Source of the DNA: Defluviitaleaceae bacterium
GTDB taxonomy: Bacteria > Bacillota > Clostridia > Lachnospirales > WQUN01
Assembly (NCBI GenBank): GCA_009779755.1
Contig: WRDO01000017.1
Span: 1 to 62,135 of the forward strand
DNA: 62,135 nt
Direction: 5' to 3'
This document shows, piece after piece, positions 53,089 through 62,135 of this stretch (positions are counted from its first letter, which is position 1; every line of letters begins with the position of its first letter). The notes beneath the pieces were generated by a model. It ran no database searches. It was not told where the DNA came from and saw nothing but the letters and a program-made list of their open reading frames with translations. The position numbers and the translations under genes are program-made.

Positions 53089-54117
53089 CTAGAACTGTTT
53101 TAGGAATTGCATATCGTTTTCAAAATAGAAACGCGGGTCCGATATGCCGTACAACGCGGACGTAATACGGTCAACCCCCAAGCCGAAGGCATAACCGCTG
53201 TATATGTCGGGATCGATACCGCTTTTGCGAAGCACCTCGGGGTGTACCATACCGCAGCCCCACAATTCCACCCAACCGCTGTCCTTACACACGCGGCAGG
53301 GTTCATGCTGCGCTTTACCACCGCAAATGTAGCATGTGATGTCCACTTCCGCGCTGGGTTCGGTAAAGGGGAAGAAGCTGGGACGAAGGCGTATTTTTGT
53401 TTGCGGCCCGAAGATATGCGCCGCGAGAAGCTCCAGCATCCCTTTGAAATCACCGAAGTGGATACCTTTATCAATCACAAGGCCTTCCATTTGATGGAAA
53501 GCGGGTGTATGCGTAGCGTCCACATCGTCTCGGCGGAACACCTTACCCGGCACAACCACCCGTATCGGCGGCTTTTGCTTTTCCATCACGCGTACCTGCA
53601 TGGGTGAAGTATGGCAACGCAGCAATAAACCGTCATTAAAATAGAAGGTATCCGTTTCGTCCCGTGAAGGGTGACTTTCGGGCGTACACAACGCGTCGAA
53701 ATTATGATAGACGGTTTCGACATGCGGGCCCTCCACGATATCAAAACCCAAACTAATGAACAATTCTTCCAACTTTCCGTATACCTGCGTGAGGGGATGT
53801 AAACGTCCGATTCCGCGCCTGCGACCGGGCAGGGTAATGTCTATCGTTTCTTCTGACAGCGCTTGGGCCTGTTGGGTTGCCCCCGCGGCAGCCTTCGCAC
53901 CGTCGATCGCATTTTGTGCCCAGTCGCGCAGTTCGTTGGCGGCTACCCCCATTTTCCTGCGTTCCTCGGGCTCCAATTGCCCCAAACCCTTTAATACCGC
54001 CGTAATCTCACCTTTTTTCCCTAACATCCTTACCCGAAGGGCTTCGATGGATTCGGGTACGGCGTTAACCAACGACCGTTTTATTTCCTCGCGTAATTGC
54101 GTAAGTTTTTCGAGCAT
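53089..54117 (-). CDS. pheS: Phenylalanyl-tRNA synthetase alpha subunit
   Basis: The alpha subunit carries the class II catalytic core. Motifs are GFDIVEGPHVETVYHNFDALCTPESHPSRDETDTFYF, FHQMEGLVIDKGIHFGDFKG, RPSFFPFTEPSAEVDI and the C-terminal GLGVDRI. GAGGA precedes the ATG. TATAAT at 54134-54129 on the minus strand could be its -10 box. It is the first gene of the pheS-to-HPt-like operon. Confidence 0.95.
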   Translation of the reverse strand: MLEKLTQLREEIKRSLVNAVPESIEALRVRMLGKKGEITAVLKGLGQLEPEERRKMGVAANELRDWAQNAIDGAKAAAGATQQAQALSEETIDITLPGRRRGIGRLHPLTQVYGKLEELFISLGFDIVEGPHVETVYHNFDALCTPESHPSRDETDTFYFNDGLLLRCHTSPMQVRVMEKQKPPIRVVVPGKVFRRDDVDATHTPAFHQMEGLVIDKGIHFGDFKGMLELLAAHIFGPQTKIRLRPSFFPFTEPSAEVDITCYICGGKAQHEPCRVCKDSGWVELWGCGMVHPEVLRKSGIDPDIYSGYAFGLGVDRITSALYGISDPRFYFENDMQFLKQF

Positions 54118-54179
54118 ATGGATTCCTCATTATAAAAATGATCAATACCTTGTAATAATAACCCAGCGCGGGGTAGTTG

Positions 54180-55772
54180 TCACCCCAAGATAATCGCGAG
54201 TACCGTATCGAGCGCATCCATACCCTCGAAGTTGTATTGGTTGGGCGCGATGCCGTAGACTTCCAGCGAACGCCCGTATGCGTCAGTTCGATAACCGATA
54301 TCCGTACGCCAAATGATACCCGTGTTGGGCAATACGATGTATACGTGGCTCGAACCCATAATACGCGACGTATTTTCACCCACCACGGTGGCGAAACCCG
54401 TTTCCAAGGCGATCAGGGTAAACATGGCGGATGTTGAGGCGGAAAAACCGTCCACCAGCAACCATATCCGACCTTCAAACCCTACCGCGTCGATTGCGGG
54501 TTCGACGCTTACGCGGGAAACCATAACATGGTCCAAACGCGCCAAAGCGTCCTCGCCGAACAAAACCTTACCCCGCTCCGCCACAAAATCCCCTGCGGGT
54601 AATATTTCCGCATACTCCACCCCCTCCGTTTCGAGCGTCAAGCGGATACCGGCTTCCATCAAGCTGCGTGCGGTTTCCCCGTCGGCGAAGAACTCATAAT
54701 CGTTGACGTATACGGGTTCGTTTATCAACCGTCTGAACAATAATTGCAAGGGATAATACATCAAACCGCCGAAGTTGCCCCTGATATCGATGATCAAATG
54801 GTCAAAATCGCTGACTTCCCGTAAAAAAGGCAGGATGTACGCGTCGTCGTATTCCGAATTCGCCATAAAACTGTTGATGCGTATCAGCGCGATTTCATCG
54901 GGGACGAGTATTTCCGTTTCGACATTACCCGGAATGCGGGGAAATGAACTGTCCGTATCATATACATCCACTTCTATTTCCCCGTAGAACCATACGGCGG
55001 CGGGATCCTCAAACACGCCATGCATCAACATAGCGTATTCGATAGCCGCTTCGCTGTGCCATTCGTGGTATAACCCGCGTACGTAAGCCGTATACTGCGC
55101 GGTATATATATCCAACAAACGCGGCATCATATGGCCGATACCCGTTAAATCCATCGCGAAGAAATTAAGTAACATGAACAAATAGTTCGCGGCCAGTTCA
55201 CGGGGGGTATCCCCATCGTGTACGGGGAATTGCTCCGCGAACATTTCCTCATCGAAAATCGTGATTGGGAGCGGTTCCATCGATTCGATCGCGTTCCTGT
55301 AAAAATCGACGATATCCCCGAATTCGATACCCAACGCACGGTAGATTACATTATCCCACGGGGAATTTTCCAAGATAAAAGCGATCATATAATCAAAGTC
55401 GTACAGGGCGATGTCGCGTGCCTCTTCCGTCAACGTAAAAACCATGGTTCTGGTATCGAACATCATGAGTGCGACTTCGTACGGGATCCATGTCACACCC
55501 TCCTCGATGAACCCTCCCAAGACCTCCGCGAAGAAATCAATGGGGTATGATTCAACAACACCTGACGGATTGGTAAGATGGACGATACCCGTCCTCCGTT
55601 CCCATGTGACTTCCCAACCGTATGCTTCGGCTGCTTGCCGCAGCGGGACATAAACCATACCGCCTTCGATCCTGTGTGTTATGTCGTCCATCCGACGCGC
55701 GGAAGCCACGGTCGGCAATGCGATGATTAAAACCAACGCAAGCGCAACCATTATCAATAATTTTTTTCCCAT
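54180..55772 (-). CDS. Secreted S41 family peptidase with copper amine oxidase-type N-terminal domain
   Basis: A signal peptide (residues about 1-25) is followed by a short stalk domain of the copper-amine-oxidase-N type (VYVPLRQAAEAYGWEVTWE). The C-terminal S41 core has ALIRINSF, LIIDIRGNFGGLMYYPLQLL and WLLVDGFSASTSAMF. The last contains the Ser/Ser pair of tail-specific proteases. The usual PDZ domain is not obvious. The substrate is unknown; cell-surface proteolysis is likely. Only the 62-bp gap to pheS and a separate promoter separate it from that operon. Confidence 0.82.
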   Translation of the reverse strand: MGKKLLIMVALALVLIIALPTVASARRMDDITHRIEGGMVYVPLRQAAEAYGWEVTWERRTGIVHLTNPSGVVESYPIDFFAEVLGGFIEEGVTWIPYEVALMMFDTRTMVFTLTEEARDIALYDFDYMIAFILENSPWDNVIYRALGIEFGDIVDFYRNAIESMEPLPITIFDEEMFAEQFPVHDGDTPRELAANYLFMLLNFFAMDLTGIGHMMPRLLDIYTAQYTAYVRGLYHEWHSEAAIEYAMLMHGVFEDPAAVWFYGEIEVDVYDTDSSFPRIPGNVETEILVPDEIALIRINSFMANSEYDDAYILPFLREVSDFDHLIIDIRGNFGGLMYYPLQLLFRRLINEPVYVNDYEFFADGETARSLMEAGIRLTLETEGVEYAEILPAGDFVAERGKVLFGEDALARLDHVMVSRVSVEPAIDAVGFEGRIWLLVDGFSASTSAMFTLIALETGFATVVGENTSRIMGSSHVYIVLPNTGIIWRTDIGYRTDAYGRSLEVYGIAPNQYNFEGMDALDTVLAIILG

Positions 55773-55835
55773 CCTGCATTCTCCCTCTGCGATGTGCGGT
55801 GCTTCTACATTCCGTGCCGCACTTCAACGTTACGC

Positions 55836-55864
55836 ATTGTCATATATAATTTGTATATTGTCAA
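55836..55864 (-). promoter_or_regulatory. Promoter of the S41 peptidase gene
   Basis: On the minus strand TTGACA (55864-55859) and GACAAT (55841-55836) are separated by 17 bp, 64 bp before the start codon. Confidence 0.65.
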
Positions 55865-55956
55865 AGCGAACCCTCACTTTGTTGGGGTCTCTTTTTTGTA
55901 ACTCTTTCCCGCATACCCCATAAAATGATACGAGCAATTATTTTTGGAGGTATTGC

Positions 55957-56610
55957 ATGGGAACAGGCTTTTTGGAAGTCGTCACTTCCACGGGTTTCGG
56001 CGCGTTGCCGGTGCCCTACGCAAAGATAACCGTTTCCAAGGACGCTAAAGTACTCTACGAATTGCAAACCGATGAAAGCGGTATCGGCAAGGCCGTTTCG
56101 CTGGATGCGCCCGACATCGGGCTAACGCTGGATTACGATTTTATGGGTATACCCTACGGGACGTACGACGTAATGGCCGAATCCCCCGGCTTTACGCCCG
56201 AAATCAGACACGGCGTTGAAATACTGGATACCGAAACCAGCATTCTGTCGGTCAGCATGACCCCTTTTATACAAGAGGGTCAAGTCCATGAACTCGATAT
56301 CGGCGTCCACAACCTCACTTCAACCGAAGAGCGCCATATGGAACGTCCCGGACCCTTTTTACCCCGCGTGCTTTCGGAAGTGATTATTCCCGAATTCATT
56401 ACTGTCCACCTCGGCAGGCCCGACCGCCCGGCGCGCAACGTTCGCGTACCTTTCCCTTATTATATCAAGAACGTTTGCAGCCACGAGATCTACGCCACAT
56501 GGCCCCCCGCTTCGTTGGAGGCGAATATTTATTGCCAAATTTCATTGACATTGAACCGAATCTTTACGGATACGCACCGATTGGGAAGGTTATTCCTTAA
56601 ATCCTTGTAA
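55957..56610 (+). pseudogene. Truncated SleC-like cortex-lytic/peptidoglycan-binding protein
   Basis: The N-terminal beta domain (VTSTGFGALPVPYAKITVS, PYGTYDVMAESPGF) is followed by a SpoIID-like domain (VRVPFPYYIKNVCSHEIYATWPPASLEANIYCQISLTLNRI). This matches the start of SleC-type spore cortex-lytic proteins. In those, NRI is followed by a tyrosine-rich active region and peptidoglycan-binding repeats, all missing here. Instead an unrelated 14-residue tail (FTDTHRLGRLFLKSL) leads to a stop. I believe the gene has lost its C-terminal half, though a short functional form is possible. GGAGG precedes the ATG. Confidence 0.6.
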
Positions 56611-56623
56611 TCCGACAAGCGAA

Positions 56624-56663
56624 TGTATATAATAAATTAATTTTATTATTCCATTTATATACA
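56624..56663. repeat. AT-rich inverted repeat upstream of the signalling operon
   Basis: TGTATATAA (56624-56632) and TTATATACA (56655-56663) are perfect inverted copies 22 bp apart, just before the REC-GGDEF gene. The repeat could be an operator, or a weak terminator of the truncated gene. Confidence 0.45.
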
Positions 56664-56686
56664 TAAAAAAGTAAAGGGGCTTGGAT

Positions 56687-57598
56687 ATGGCGGACGGTAT
56701 AAAGGAATTCACCGTTTTAATAACGGACGACGAAAAAATGAACGTGGAGCTTCTGGGCAGCATCTTATCCCCTGTGTATAACCTGTTAATCGCAAGGAAC
56801 GGGACCCGAGCGTTGGCGCTCGCGCAAGAGCACAAACCTGACCTTATCCTTTTGGATGTCCTCATGCCCGACATGACCGGCTTTGAAGTCATCGCTAAGC
56901 TAAAAGAATCCGATATCACCAATAAAATCCCCGTTATATTCATCACCGGGCTTACCAGCACCGAAGATGAGGAACGGGGATTTTTTTACGGCGCGGTGGA
57001 TTACATCACCAAACCTTTCCATAAGGCGATCGTTAAGGCGCGCGTCAATACACACATCAAAATCGTCGATCAAATGCGTACGATCGAACGCATCGGCCTT
57101 ATCGACCCGCTTACGAAGATCTCCAACCGCCGCGGGTTCGAAAACCGCTTAAACGCCGAATGGGGCAAGGCTTTCCGCGACAAGACCCCCATCGGCATCC
57201 TTATTCTGGACATCGATAAGTTTAAGGTTTACAACGATACCTTCGGTCACCAGCAGGGTGACGCCGCCTTAAAGGATTTTGCGCAGACCACCGCAAACTC
57301 GCTGTTGCGTCCCGTTGACTTCCCTGCCCGCTGGGGTGGTGAGGAGTTCGTCGTTTTGCTGCCGGAAACAGACGCGATCGGCGCGATCGAAGTCGCGGAG
57401 CGTATCCGTAAAAACGTGGAAGCGTCCGTTATTTTAACGGAGGACCAAACCCAAACGAAAATAACGGCAAGCATCGGCGCCAACTCCATCGTCCCGCAAA
57501 CACCTTCCCCTACCCCCGATTTCTTGGAAAAAGCAGACCAAGCATTATACAAGGCAAAGGAATCCGGAAGAAACAGGGTGGTATGTGATGGAGCATAA
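56687..57598 (+). CDS. Response regulator with GGDEF domain (diguanylate cyclase)
   Basis: A receiver domain (about 1-125, phospho-acceptor Asp57 in LILLDVLMPDMTGF) is followed by a GGDEF domain (about 135-303). The active-site signature reads RWGGEEF (217-221). An inhibitory I-site RxxD is present five residues before it (RPVD). It should make cyclic di-GMP when phosphorylated. AAAGGGG lies before the ATG at 56687; an upstream TTG is less likely. It overlaps the hybrid kinase gene by 11 bp and is probably controlled by it. Confidence 0.93.
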   Translation: MADGIKEFTVLITDDEKMNVELLGSILSPVYNLLIARNGTRALALAQEHKPDLILLDVLMPDMTGFEVIAKLKESDITNKIPVIFITGLTSTEDEERGFFYGAVDYITKPFHKAIVKARVNTHIKIVDQMRTIERIGLIDPLTKISNRRGFENRLNAEWGKAFRDKTPIGILILDIDKFKVYNDTFGHQQGDAALKDFAQTTANSLLRPVDFPARWGGEEFVVLLPETDAIGAIEVAERIRKNVEASVILTEDQTQTKITASIGANSIVPQTPSPTPDFLEKADQALYKAKESGRNRVVCDGA

Positions 57599-60500
57599 AT
57601 ACAGCATCCTCATTGTCGATGATAGTGAAACAAGCATCGCCGTCCTCAGTAAAATCCTGAAGGACGACTTTAACCTTTATGCCGTGCAAAACGGATATGA
57701 AGCCTTCGGCGCAACGGAAGCATATATGCCTGACATTATTTTGCTTGACGTCCATATGATAGATATGGACGGCTACGAAGTAATGAAGACATTAAGAAAT
57801 TCGGAAAAGACAAAAGACATCCCCGTAATCTTTATCACGGGGATGTCCGCTACCGAAGACGAGGAAAAAGGATTGGAACTGGGTGCCGTTGATTATATCG
57901 TAAAACCGTTTTCGCCCGCCGTCGTAAAGTTGAGGATATTTAACCAAATCAAGATATTGGAGCAATTACATACCATCAAATCACAGATGGAAAATATTAA
58001 AACGCTCGAATACATGAATATTAAGAACCTGTTGGAATCCACACCCTACGCATGTTATTTGTGGGATAGGAATATGAAGATGCTCGAATGCAACGATGCG
58101 AGCCTGGAATTGTTTAAAGTCGGCATAAAAGATAATTTTATCAATCACTTCTTCAGGCTTTCCCCCAAATATCAACCGGACGGGAGGATTTCGACGGAAA
58201 AAGCGTCGGAATGCCTCACGAGCGCTTTTAATGAAGGGATATACGTAGCCGAGTGGATGTTCCTCACGACGGACGGCACTTCCATCCCCTGCGAAATCAC
58301 CCTCGTACGTATCGATTTGCAAAGCGATGACTTGGTGGTCGTGTATATAAAGGATTTACGCGAGCAACGGGCTATGCTGAAAGAAATCGAACAACAGGAA
58401 AACCTCCTTTATACGGTGAGCAGCGTCGCCGGGATTCTGTTGCAATCCTCCATAGAGGATTTTGTCGCGGATATGTACACCTGCATGGGTATGATGGCCG
58501 ATGCCGTCCACGCCGACCGCGTATACATATGGAAAAACCATACGATAGACGGGGATTTACACTGCACGCAGGTATACGAATGGTCATTAGGCGCCGACCC
58601 GCAGCAGGGAACCGATATAACGATCGACATTTCCTATAAGGAAAGCGCCCCCGAATGGGAGGAAATCCTTTCCAACGGTATGTGCATCAATTCAAAGGTA
58701 AAGGATATGTCCCCCGCTTCGCAGGCGCAGCTTGTACCGCAAGGGATCCTTTCCATTTTCGTTACCCCCGTTTTCCTGCGTGAGGAATTTTGGGGGTTCA
58801 TCGGGTTCGACGATTGCAAGAACGAGCGTATTTTCGCCGACAACGAGGAAATCATACTCCGCTCCGCCGGTCTTTTGATCGCCAACTCCATGCTGCGTAA
58901 CGAAATGACCATTGACTTGAAGACTTCCGCCAACCGGTTGGAGACCGCTTTGCTGGAAGCGCAAGCGGCAAATACGGCGAAGTCAAACTTCCTTTCCAAC
59001 ATGTCGCACGAAATCAGGACCCCCATGAACGCGTTGATCGGTATGGGGGAATTATTGCAACACGAGCAGTTAAACGACCGCCAGCGGGGTTACGTCAACG
59101 ATATTGTGTTTTCCGCGAATTCATTACTCGGGATCATCAATGATATATTGGATTTTTCAAAAATTGAATCCGGCAAGCTGGACCTGAACCCCGTGGATTA
59201 CGATTTCCCCGCTTTCGTCGAGCATATCAAGTCCATGTTTGTCTACATCGCGGAAAAAAAGAACCTTGAATTCCTGTTGGAATGCGGGGACAACCTGCCG
59301 AAGGTGCTGTACGGCGACGACATTAAACTCCGCCAAGCCCTGACCAACATCATCGGCAATGCCGTTAAGTTTACCGAACGCGGTCATGTGCGCTTAAAGA
59401 TAACCGCGGAAAACGGGATTTTGCTCTTCGAAATCAGTGATACGGGTATCGGGATACGCGAAGAGGATTTACCCAAGCTGTTCACCGCATTCGAACAAGT
59501 GGATAAATCGAAGAACAGGAACGTGGTCGGTACGGGGTTGGGGCTTTCCATATGCAAATCCTTTATACAGATGATGGGCGGCGACATTACCCTAACCAGC
59601 GAATACGGGAAGGGCGCCACGTTTACGATTACGATGCCGTTCGTAACGGGCAACAAGGATCGGGTCGCGAAAAAAACATATGCGGAAGGTTATTCCATAT
59701 CCGCCCCCGAAGCAGAGGTTCTGGTGGTGGACGACAACGAATTTAACCTGAAAGTGGCGAGCGGACTCCTCGATTTATTTAATATAACCGCGGAAATGGC
59801 GGACTCCGGCTACGCGGCGATTGAGCTCGTCAAGGAAAGCGATTACGACATCGTATTCATGGACCACATGATGCCGGGGATGGACGGTATCGAAACGGTC
59901 AAAATTATCCGCGAAATGGGCGGGAAATTTAACGAAATACCCATCGTCGCGTTAACTGCGAACGCTATACAAGGCGCCAGGGAAATGTTCCTCTCAAACG
60001 GCTTCAATGATTTTTTATCCAAACCGATCAACTCCCACGACTTGATTCGGGTATTGGAAAATTGGCTTCCCCCCGAAAAGGTCACGATCAAAGAAGAAGA
60101 AGATGATTCGGAAACCCGCTTGGATAAAATGGACGATTTGCTGCGTAAGGCAATGGTCACGTTTACGAAGGAAAACCAAAGCACGTTTAAGAAAATATCC
60201 GACGCGCTTGAAGCAAACGACCTGAAAACCGTACACCTGATTGCGCATACATTAAAAAGCGGCGCGGCGTTTTTAAAAAAAGAGGAACTGCACGCAATCG
60301 CGCTTTCGTTGGAAACATCCCTGCAAGGCAATCCGCCCGTCTATACACACGGTCAGATTTCCGCCCTCAGGAACGAATTGGAAAAAGCCCTCGCCGAATT
60401 TGAACCGATCGTACACCAAATGGAATCCGCCAAACCGGACGCCATGGAAATAAACAAGGACGAACTGGCAATCCTGCTTTCGGAGCTTAGGCCGCTGTTG

Positions 60501-60629
60501 GAAAAGAATGATTTCGGCGCGGTTGATTACGTCGAAAAGTTGCAATGCATCGCGGGGATGGAGGAAGTCGCGGAAAGGATTGATGACTATGACTTTGAAG
60601 AAGCGTTTAGACTTCTTAGTACATTCTGA
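57588..60629 (+). CDS. Hybrid sensor histidine kinase with N-terminal receiver, PAS, GAF, second receiver and HPt
   Basis: Domain order: REC1 (about 1-120, Asp54), PAS-like (about 140-260), GAF-like (about 275-430), HisKA with His474 in NMSHEIRTPMNA, HATPase (GTGLGLSICKSFIQMMGG), REC2 with Asp759 in DIVFMDHMMPGMDGIE, and HPt with His887 in LIAHTLKSGAA. There are no transmembrane segments, so it is cytoplasmic. It has all elements of a multistep phosphorelay. The GGDEF regulator directly upstream and the FIST gene downstream are its likely partners. Confidence 0.92.
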   Translation: MEHKYSILIVDDSETSIAVLSKILKDDFNLYAVQNGYEAFGATEAYMPDIILLDVHMIDMDGYEVMKTLRNSEKTKDIPVIFITGMSATEDEEKGLELGAVDYIVKPFSPAVVKLRIFNQIKILEQLHTIKSQMENIKTLEYMNIKNLLESTPYACYLWDRNMKMLECNDASLELFKVGIKDNFINHFFRLSPKYQPDGRISTEKASECLTSAFNEGIYVAEWMFLTTDGTSIPCEITLVRIDLQSDDLVVVYIKDLREQRAMLKEIEQQENLLYTVSSVAGILLQSSIEDFVADMYTCMGMMADAVHADRVYIWKNHTIDGDLHCTQVYEWSLGADPQQGTDITIDISYKESAPEWEEILSNGMCINSKVKDMSPASQAQLVPQGILSIFVTPVFLREEFWGFIGFDDCKNERIFADNEEIILRSAGLLIANSMLRNEMTIDLKTSANRLETALLEAQAANTAKSNFLSNMSHEIRTPMNALIGMGELLQHEQLNDRQRGYVNDIVFSANSLLGIINDILDFSKIESGKLDLNPVDYDFPAFVEHIKSMFVYIAEKKNLEFLLECGDNLPKVLYGDDIKLRQALTNIIGNAVKFTERGHVRLKITAENGILLFEISDTGIGIREEDLPKLFTAFEQVDKSKNRNVVGTGLGLSICKSFIQMMGGDITLTSEYGKGATFTITMPFVTGNKDRVAKKTYAEGYSISAPEAEVLVVDDNEFNLKVASGLLDLFNITAEMADSGYAAIELVKESDYDIVFMDHMMPGMDGIETVKIIREMGGKFNEIPIVALTANAIQGAREMFLSNGFNDFLSKPINSHDLIRVLENWLPPEKVTIKEEEDDSETRLDKMDDLLRKAMVTFTKENQSTFKKISDALEANDLKTVHLIAHTLKSGAAFLKKEELHAIALSLETSLQGNPPVYTHGQISALRNELEKALAEFEPIVHQMESAKPDAMEINKDELAILLSELRPLLEKNDFGAVDYVEKLQCIAGMEEVAERIDDYDFEEAFRLLSTF

Positions 60630-60650
60630 CGGAGAGGGGATACGGATGAT

Positions 60651-60875
60651 ATGACCGGAACCGCAAAGAGAATAATAGACGCGCTCATCGACCAAAAGGC
60701 GCAAGGCGATAAAACCATCGAAAAGAACCTCCGCGTTAAACTGATACTCGGCGGCATTATGGTCGACAAGCTGACAGAATCCACGCCCGATAACCCCGCA
60801 TTGATTAACAAGATAAGGAACGTGGCGATAGGATACGGCGTAAATATCAACGACTTGGCGGAGGTATCATTATGA
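60651..60875 (+). CDS. Small protein of 74 residues in the FIST operon
   Basis: The protein is mostly helical, with no transmembrane segment (KRIIDALIDQKAQGDKTIEKN, then LILGGIMVDKL). Its end overlaps the FIST gene start by 4 bp (ATGA), which argues that it is real and stoichiometric with FIST. I do not recognise its family. Confidence 0.65.
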   Translation: MTGTAKRIIDALIDQKAQGDKTIEKNLRVKLILGGIMVDKLTESTPDNPALINKIRNVAIGYGVNINDLAEVSL

Positions 60876-61981
60876 GTATAAGAACGTGTTCATCGATTAA
60901 TGCGACGGCTGCCGGCGCGGTAGCGGAGATTAAGGAAAAACTGATCGGCTTTGATATAAAAATGGCGGTCTTTTTCGCTTCATGGGAAAAGTACGACCCC
61001 TGCGAAATCAGCGCGGGGATGCATTCGGCTTTCCCCCATGCGGTCGTTTACGGCGGTTCGTCCCATGCTGAGATACATAACGGGCGTACGTTGGTCGGTT
61101 CGCTGACGGTGATGGCCTTCGATACCGAAACCATCGCGGACGCAAAGGTGGAGGTACTTGAAAATATCAGCGGCGGCATAAACCCGGATGCGGCGTTCGC
61201 TTCCTTTGACGCGTACTTCGCGACCCCAATGTCCACCGCAGACTACCAAAAATACGGCGGAATCATCCTGATCGACGGTTTGTCGATAATGGAAGAACGG
61301 GTAATGAACGAAATCGGCAACCATACGAACATCATGTTTACCGGCGGTTCCGCAAGCGACGCGCTTAAGTTTGAAAAGACATATATCTACGCCAACGGGA
61401 AGGCTTACGCCGACGCCGCGTTATTAGCCGTATTTAAAACCGTACGGGGTATCGATTATATCAAGACGCAGAGCGTGGATATCCTTGATACCGTACTTAC
61501 CGCCACGAAGGTGGATGCGGAAAAAAGAACGGTCATCGAGTTCGACGGCCAACCCGCCGCCGTCAGATATGCGGAAGCGTTGGGTGTGGCACGATCGGAG
61601 CTTGAACCCCACCTTTTCTTTAACCCCGTAGGCTTGGTTATCGACAACGACGTGTATGTCAGGAGCTGTTACAAAAACGACGGGGACGCGCTTGTATTCT
61701 TCTGCACCATTTATGAAGACACACAAGTCAACCTGCTTAAAATCAAGGACATCATCCCCGATACAAAAAAAGCGGTCGCCGAAAAAAGAGCCGAACTGGG
61801 TGAAATCGCCGGAATCATAGACTTTAAGTGCGTACTAAGGAGCTTGCAACTGGCGAATGAAAACAAAACGGACGCATATGCCGAAATCTTCGAAGGAATC
61901 CCATCGATCGGGTTTTCGACGTACGGCGAACAATTATTGGGGCATATCAACCAAACCTCGACGATGATCGTATTCAAATAA
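60872..61981 (+). CDS. FIST domain sensory protein
   Basis: FIST_N (about 5-200, VVYGGSSHAEIHNGRTLVGSLTVMAF) and FIST_C (about 215-350, VRYAEALGVARSELEPHLFFNPVGLV) domains make up the whole protein. FIST domains sense small molecules, and the family is usually joined to signalling proteins. Here it is a separate protein at the end of the REC-GGDEF/hybrid kinase operon and is likely its input component. ATGA overlap with the small gene shows translational coupling. Confidence 0.9.
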   Translation: MSIRTCSSINATAAGAVAEIKEKLIGFDIKMAVFFASWEKYDPCEISAGMHSAFPHAVVYGGSSHAEIHNGRTLVGSLTVMAFDTETIADAKVEVLENISGGINPDAAFASFDAYFATPMSTADYQKYGGIILIDGLSIMEERVMNEIGNHTNIMFTGGSASDALKFEKTYIYANGKAYADAALLAVFKTVRGIDYIKTQSVDILDTVLTATKVDAEKRTVIEFDGQPAAVRYAEALGVARSELEPHLFFNPVGLVIDNDVYVRSCYKNDGDALVFFCTIYEDTQVNLLKIKDIIPDTKKAVAEKRAELGEIAGIIDFKCVLRSLQLANENKTDAYAEIFEGIPSIGFSTYGEQLLGHINQTSTMIVFK

Positions 61982-62060
61982 AAAACGAATCCGAATGTTT
62001 TGACAGAATCTTAGAAACCGTCGGGAAAGGGGAATGAGGCCGGAGGGGAATGAGAAAGGA

Positions 62061-62089
62061 AAGACATAAACTGACATAAATGGTATAAT
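62061..62089 (+). promoter_or_regulatory. Promoter at the right edge
   Basis: AAGACA (62061-62066) and TATAAT (62084-62089) are separated by 17 bp. Two ATGs follow, at 62096 and 62102, and another at 62126 with CGGAG 10 nt upstream. Confidence 0.6.
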
Positions 62090-62125
62090 ATAGGCATGAG
62101 AATGAAGGAACGGAGTGTCGAAAAG

Positions 62126-62135
62126 ATGGGATTCA
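62126..62135 (+). CDS. Start of a gene running off the right edge
   Basis: An ATG at 62126 follows CGGAG at 62111-62115 and the promoter at 62061-62089. Only three codons are visible. A leaderless start at 62096, 6 nt after TATAAT and in frame with it, is equally possible. Confidence 0.35.

Overview
The window looks like a chromosome segment of an anaerobic, spore-forming Firmicute, most likely an uncultured Clostridia lineage of roughly 50% GC. Pointers are the McsA-McsB-ClpC operon, a YlmC/YmxH sporulation protein, a cortex-lytic-enzyme-like fragment, TIGR04086 and Gx-transporter proteins, ScpA/ScpB, PadR-DUF1700-DUF4097 and a corrinoid-activator (RACo)-like ASKHA protein. The lineage cannot be fixed more precisely from sequence reading alone.

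Layout. 1-2.0 kb: possible transposase edge, then rplS-lepB-rbgA from a strong promoter. 2.0-4.1 kb: a membrane-anchored hypothetical diverging from a RACo-like protein. 4.1-9.9 kb: zinc-ribbon protein, mcsA, mcsB, clpC, rmuC, with no ctsR. 9.9-16.5 kb: lipoprotein, pth, TraB/GumN lipoprotein, mfd. 16.5-22.1 kb: a mixed accessory stretch (WYL regulator, flavin-binding-like protein, DUF3795-peptidase E fusion, AlkZ-like protein, THUMP methyltransferase, thiN, AT-rich methyltransferase). 22.3-24.6 kb: three-gene ABC-2 exporter. 24.7-34.1 kb: lysA, QueG-like protein, thrS, an LspA-like/LRR fusion, a NOL1/NOP2/Sun rRNA methyltransferase, TIGR04086 protein, uppP, ylmC. 34.2-36.2 kb (minus): ApbE, Gx transporter and NusG-II proteins, probably a flavin/electron-transfer module. 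36.3-38.2 kb: PadR-DUF1700-DUF4097. 38.3-42.7 kb: alaS (frameshifted), ftsY, two half-size TauE/SafE proteins. 42.7-47.4 kb: ABC-class ATPase diverging from katG-ybaN. 47.4-47.5 kb: tRNA-Leu(AAG). 47.6-55.8 kb (minus): S41 peptidase, then the long pheS-pheT-pseudo-S2P-scpA-(zinc ribbon/HTH)-scpB-(HPt-like) operon. 56-62 kb: truncated SleC-like gene and a four-gene signalling operon (REC-GGDEF, hybrid kinase, small protein, FIST protein).

Most striking is a family of palindromic elements inserted in frame inside three unrelated coding genes: mfd (about 14268-14326), thiN (20805-20900) and lysA (25063-25125). The arms differ between copies but pair almost perfectly within each copy. The loops share a conserved core that occurs in both orientations. 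They behave like the Rickettsia palindromic elements (RPEs), but in a Clostridia-like genome. Other notable items are an LspA fold fused to leucine-rich repeats, a degenerate site-2 protease in the scp operon, several -10 boxes placed 5-7 nt before start codons without Shine-Dalgarno sites (possible leaderless transcripts), and a terminator with a possible antiterminator in the leader of the ABC-class ATPase.
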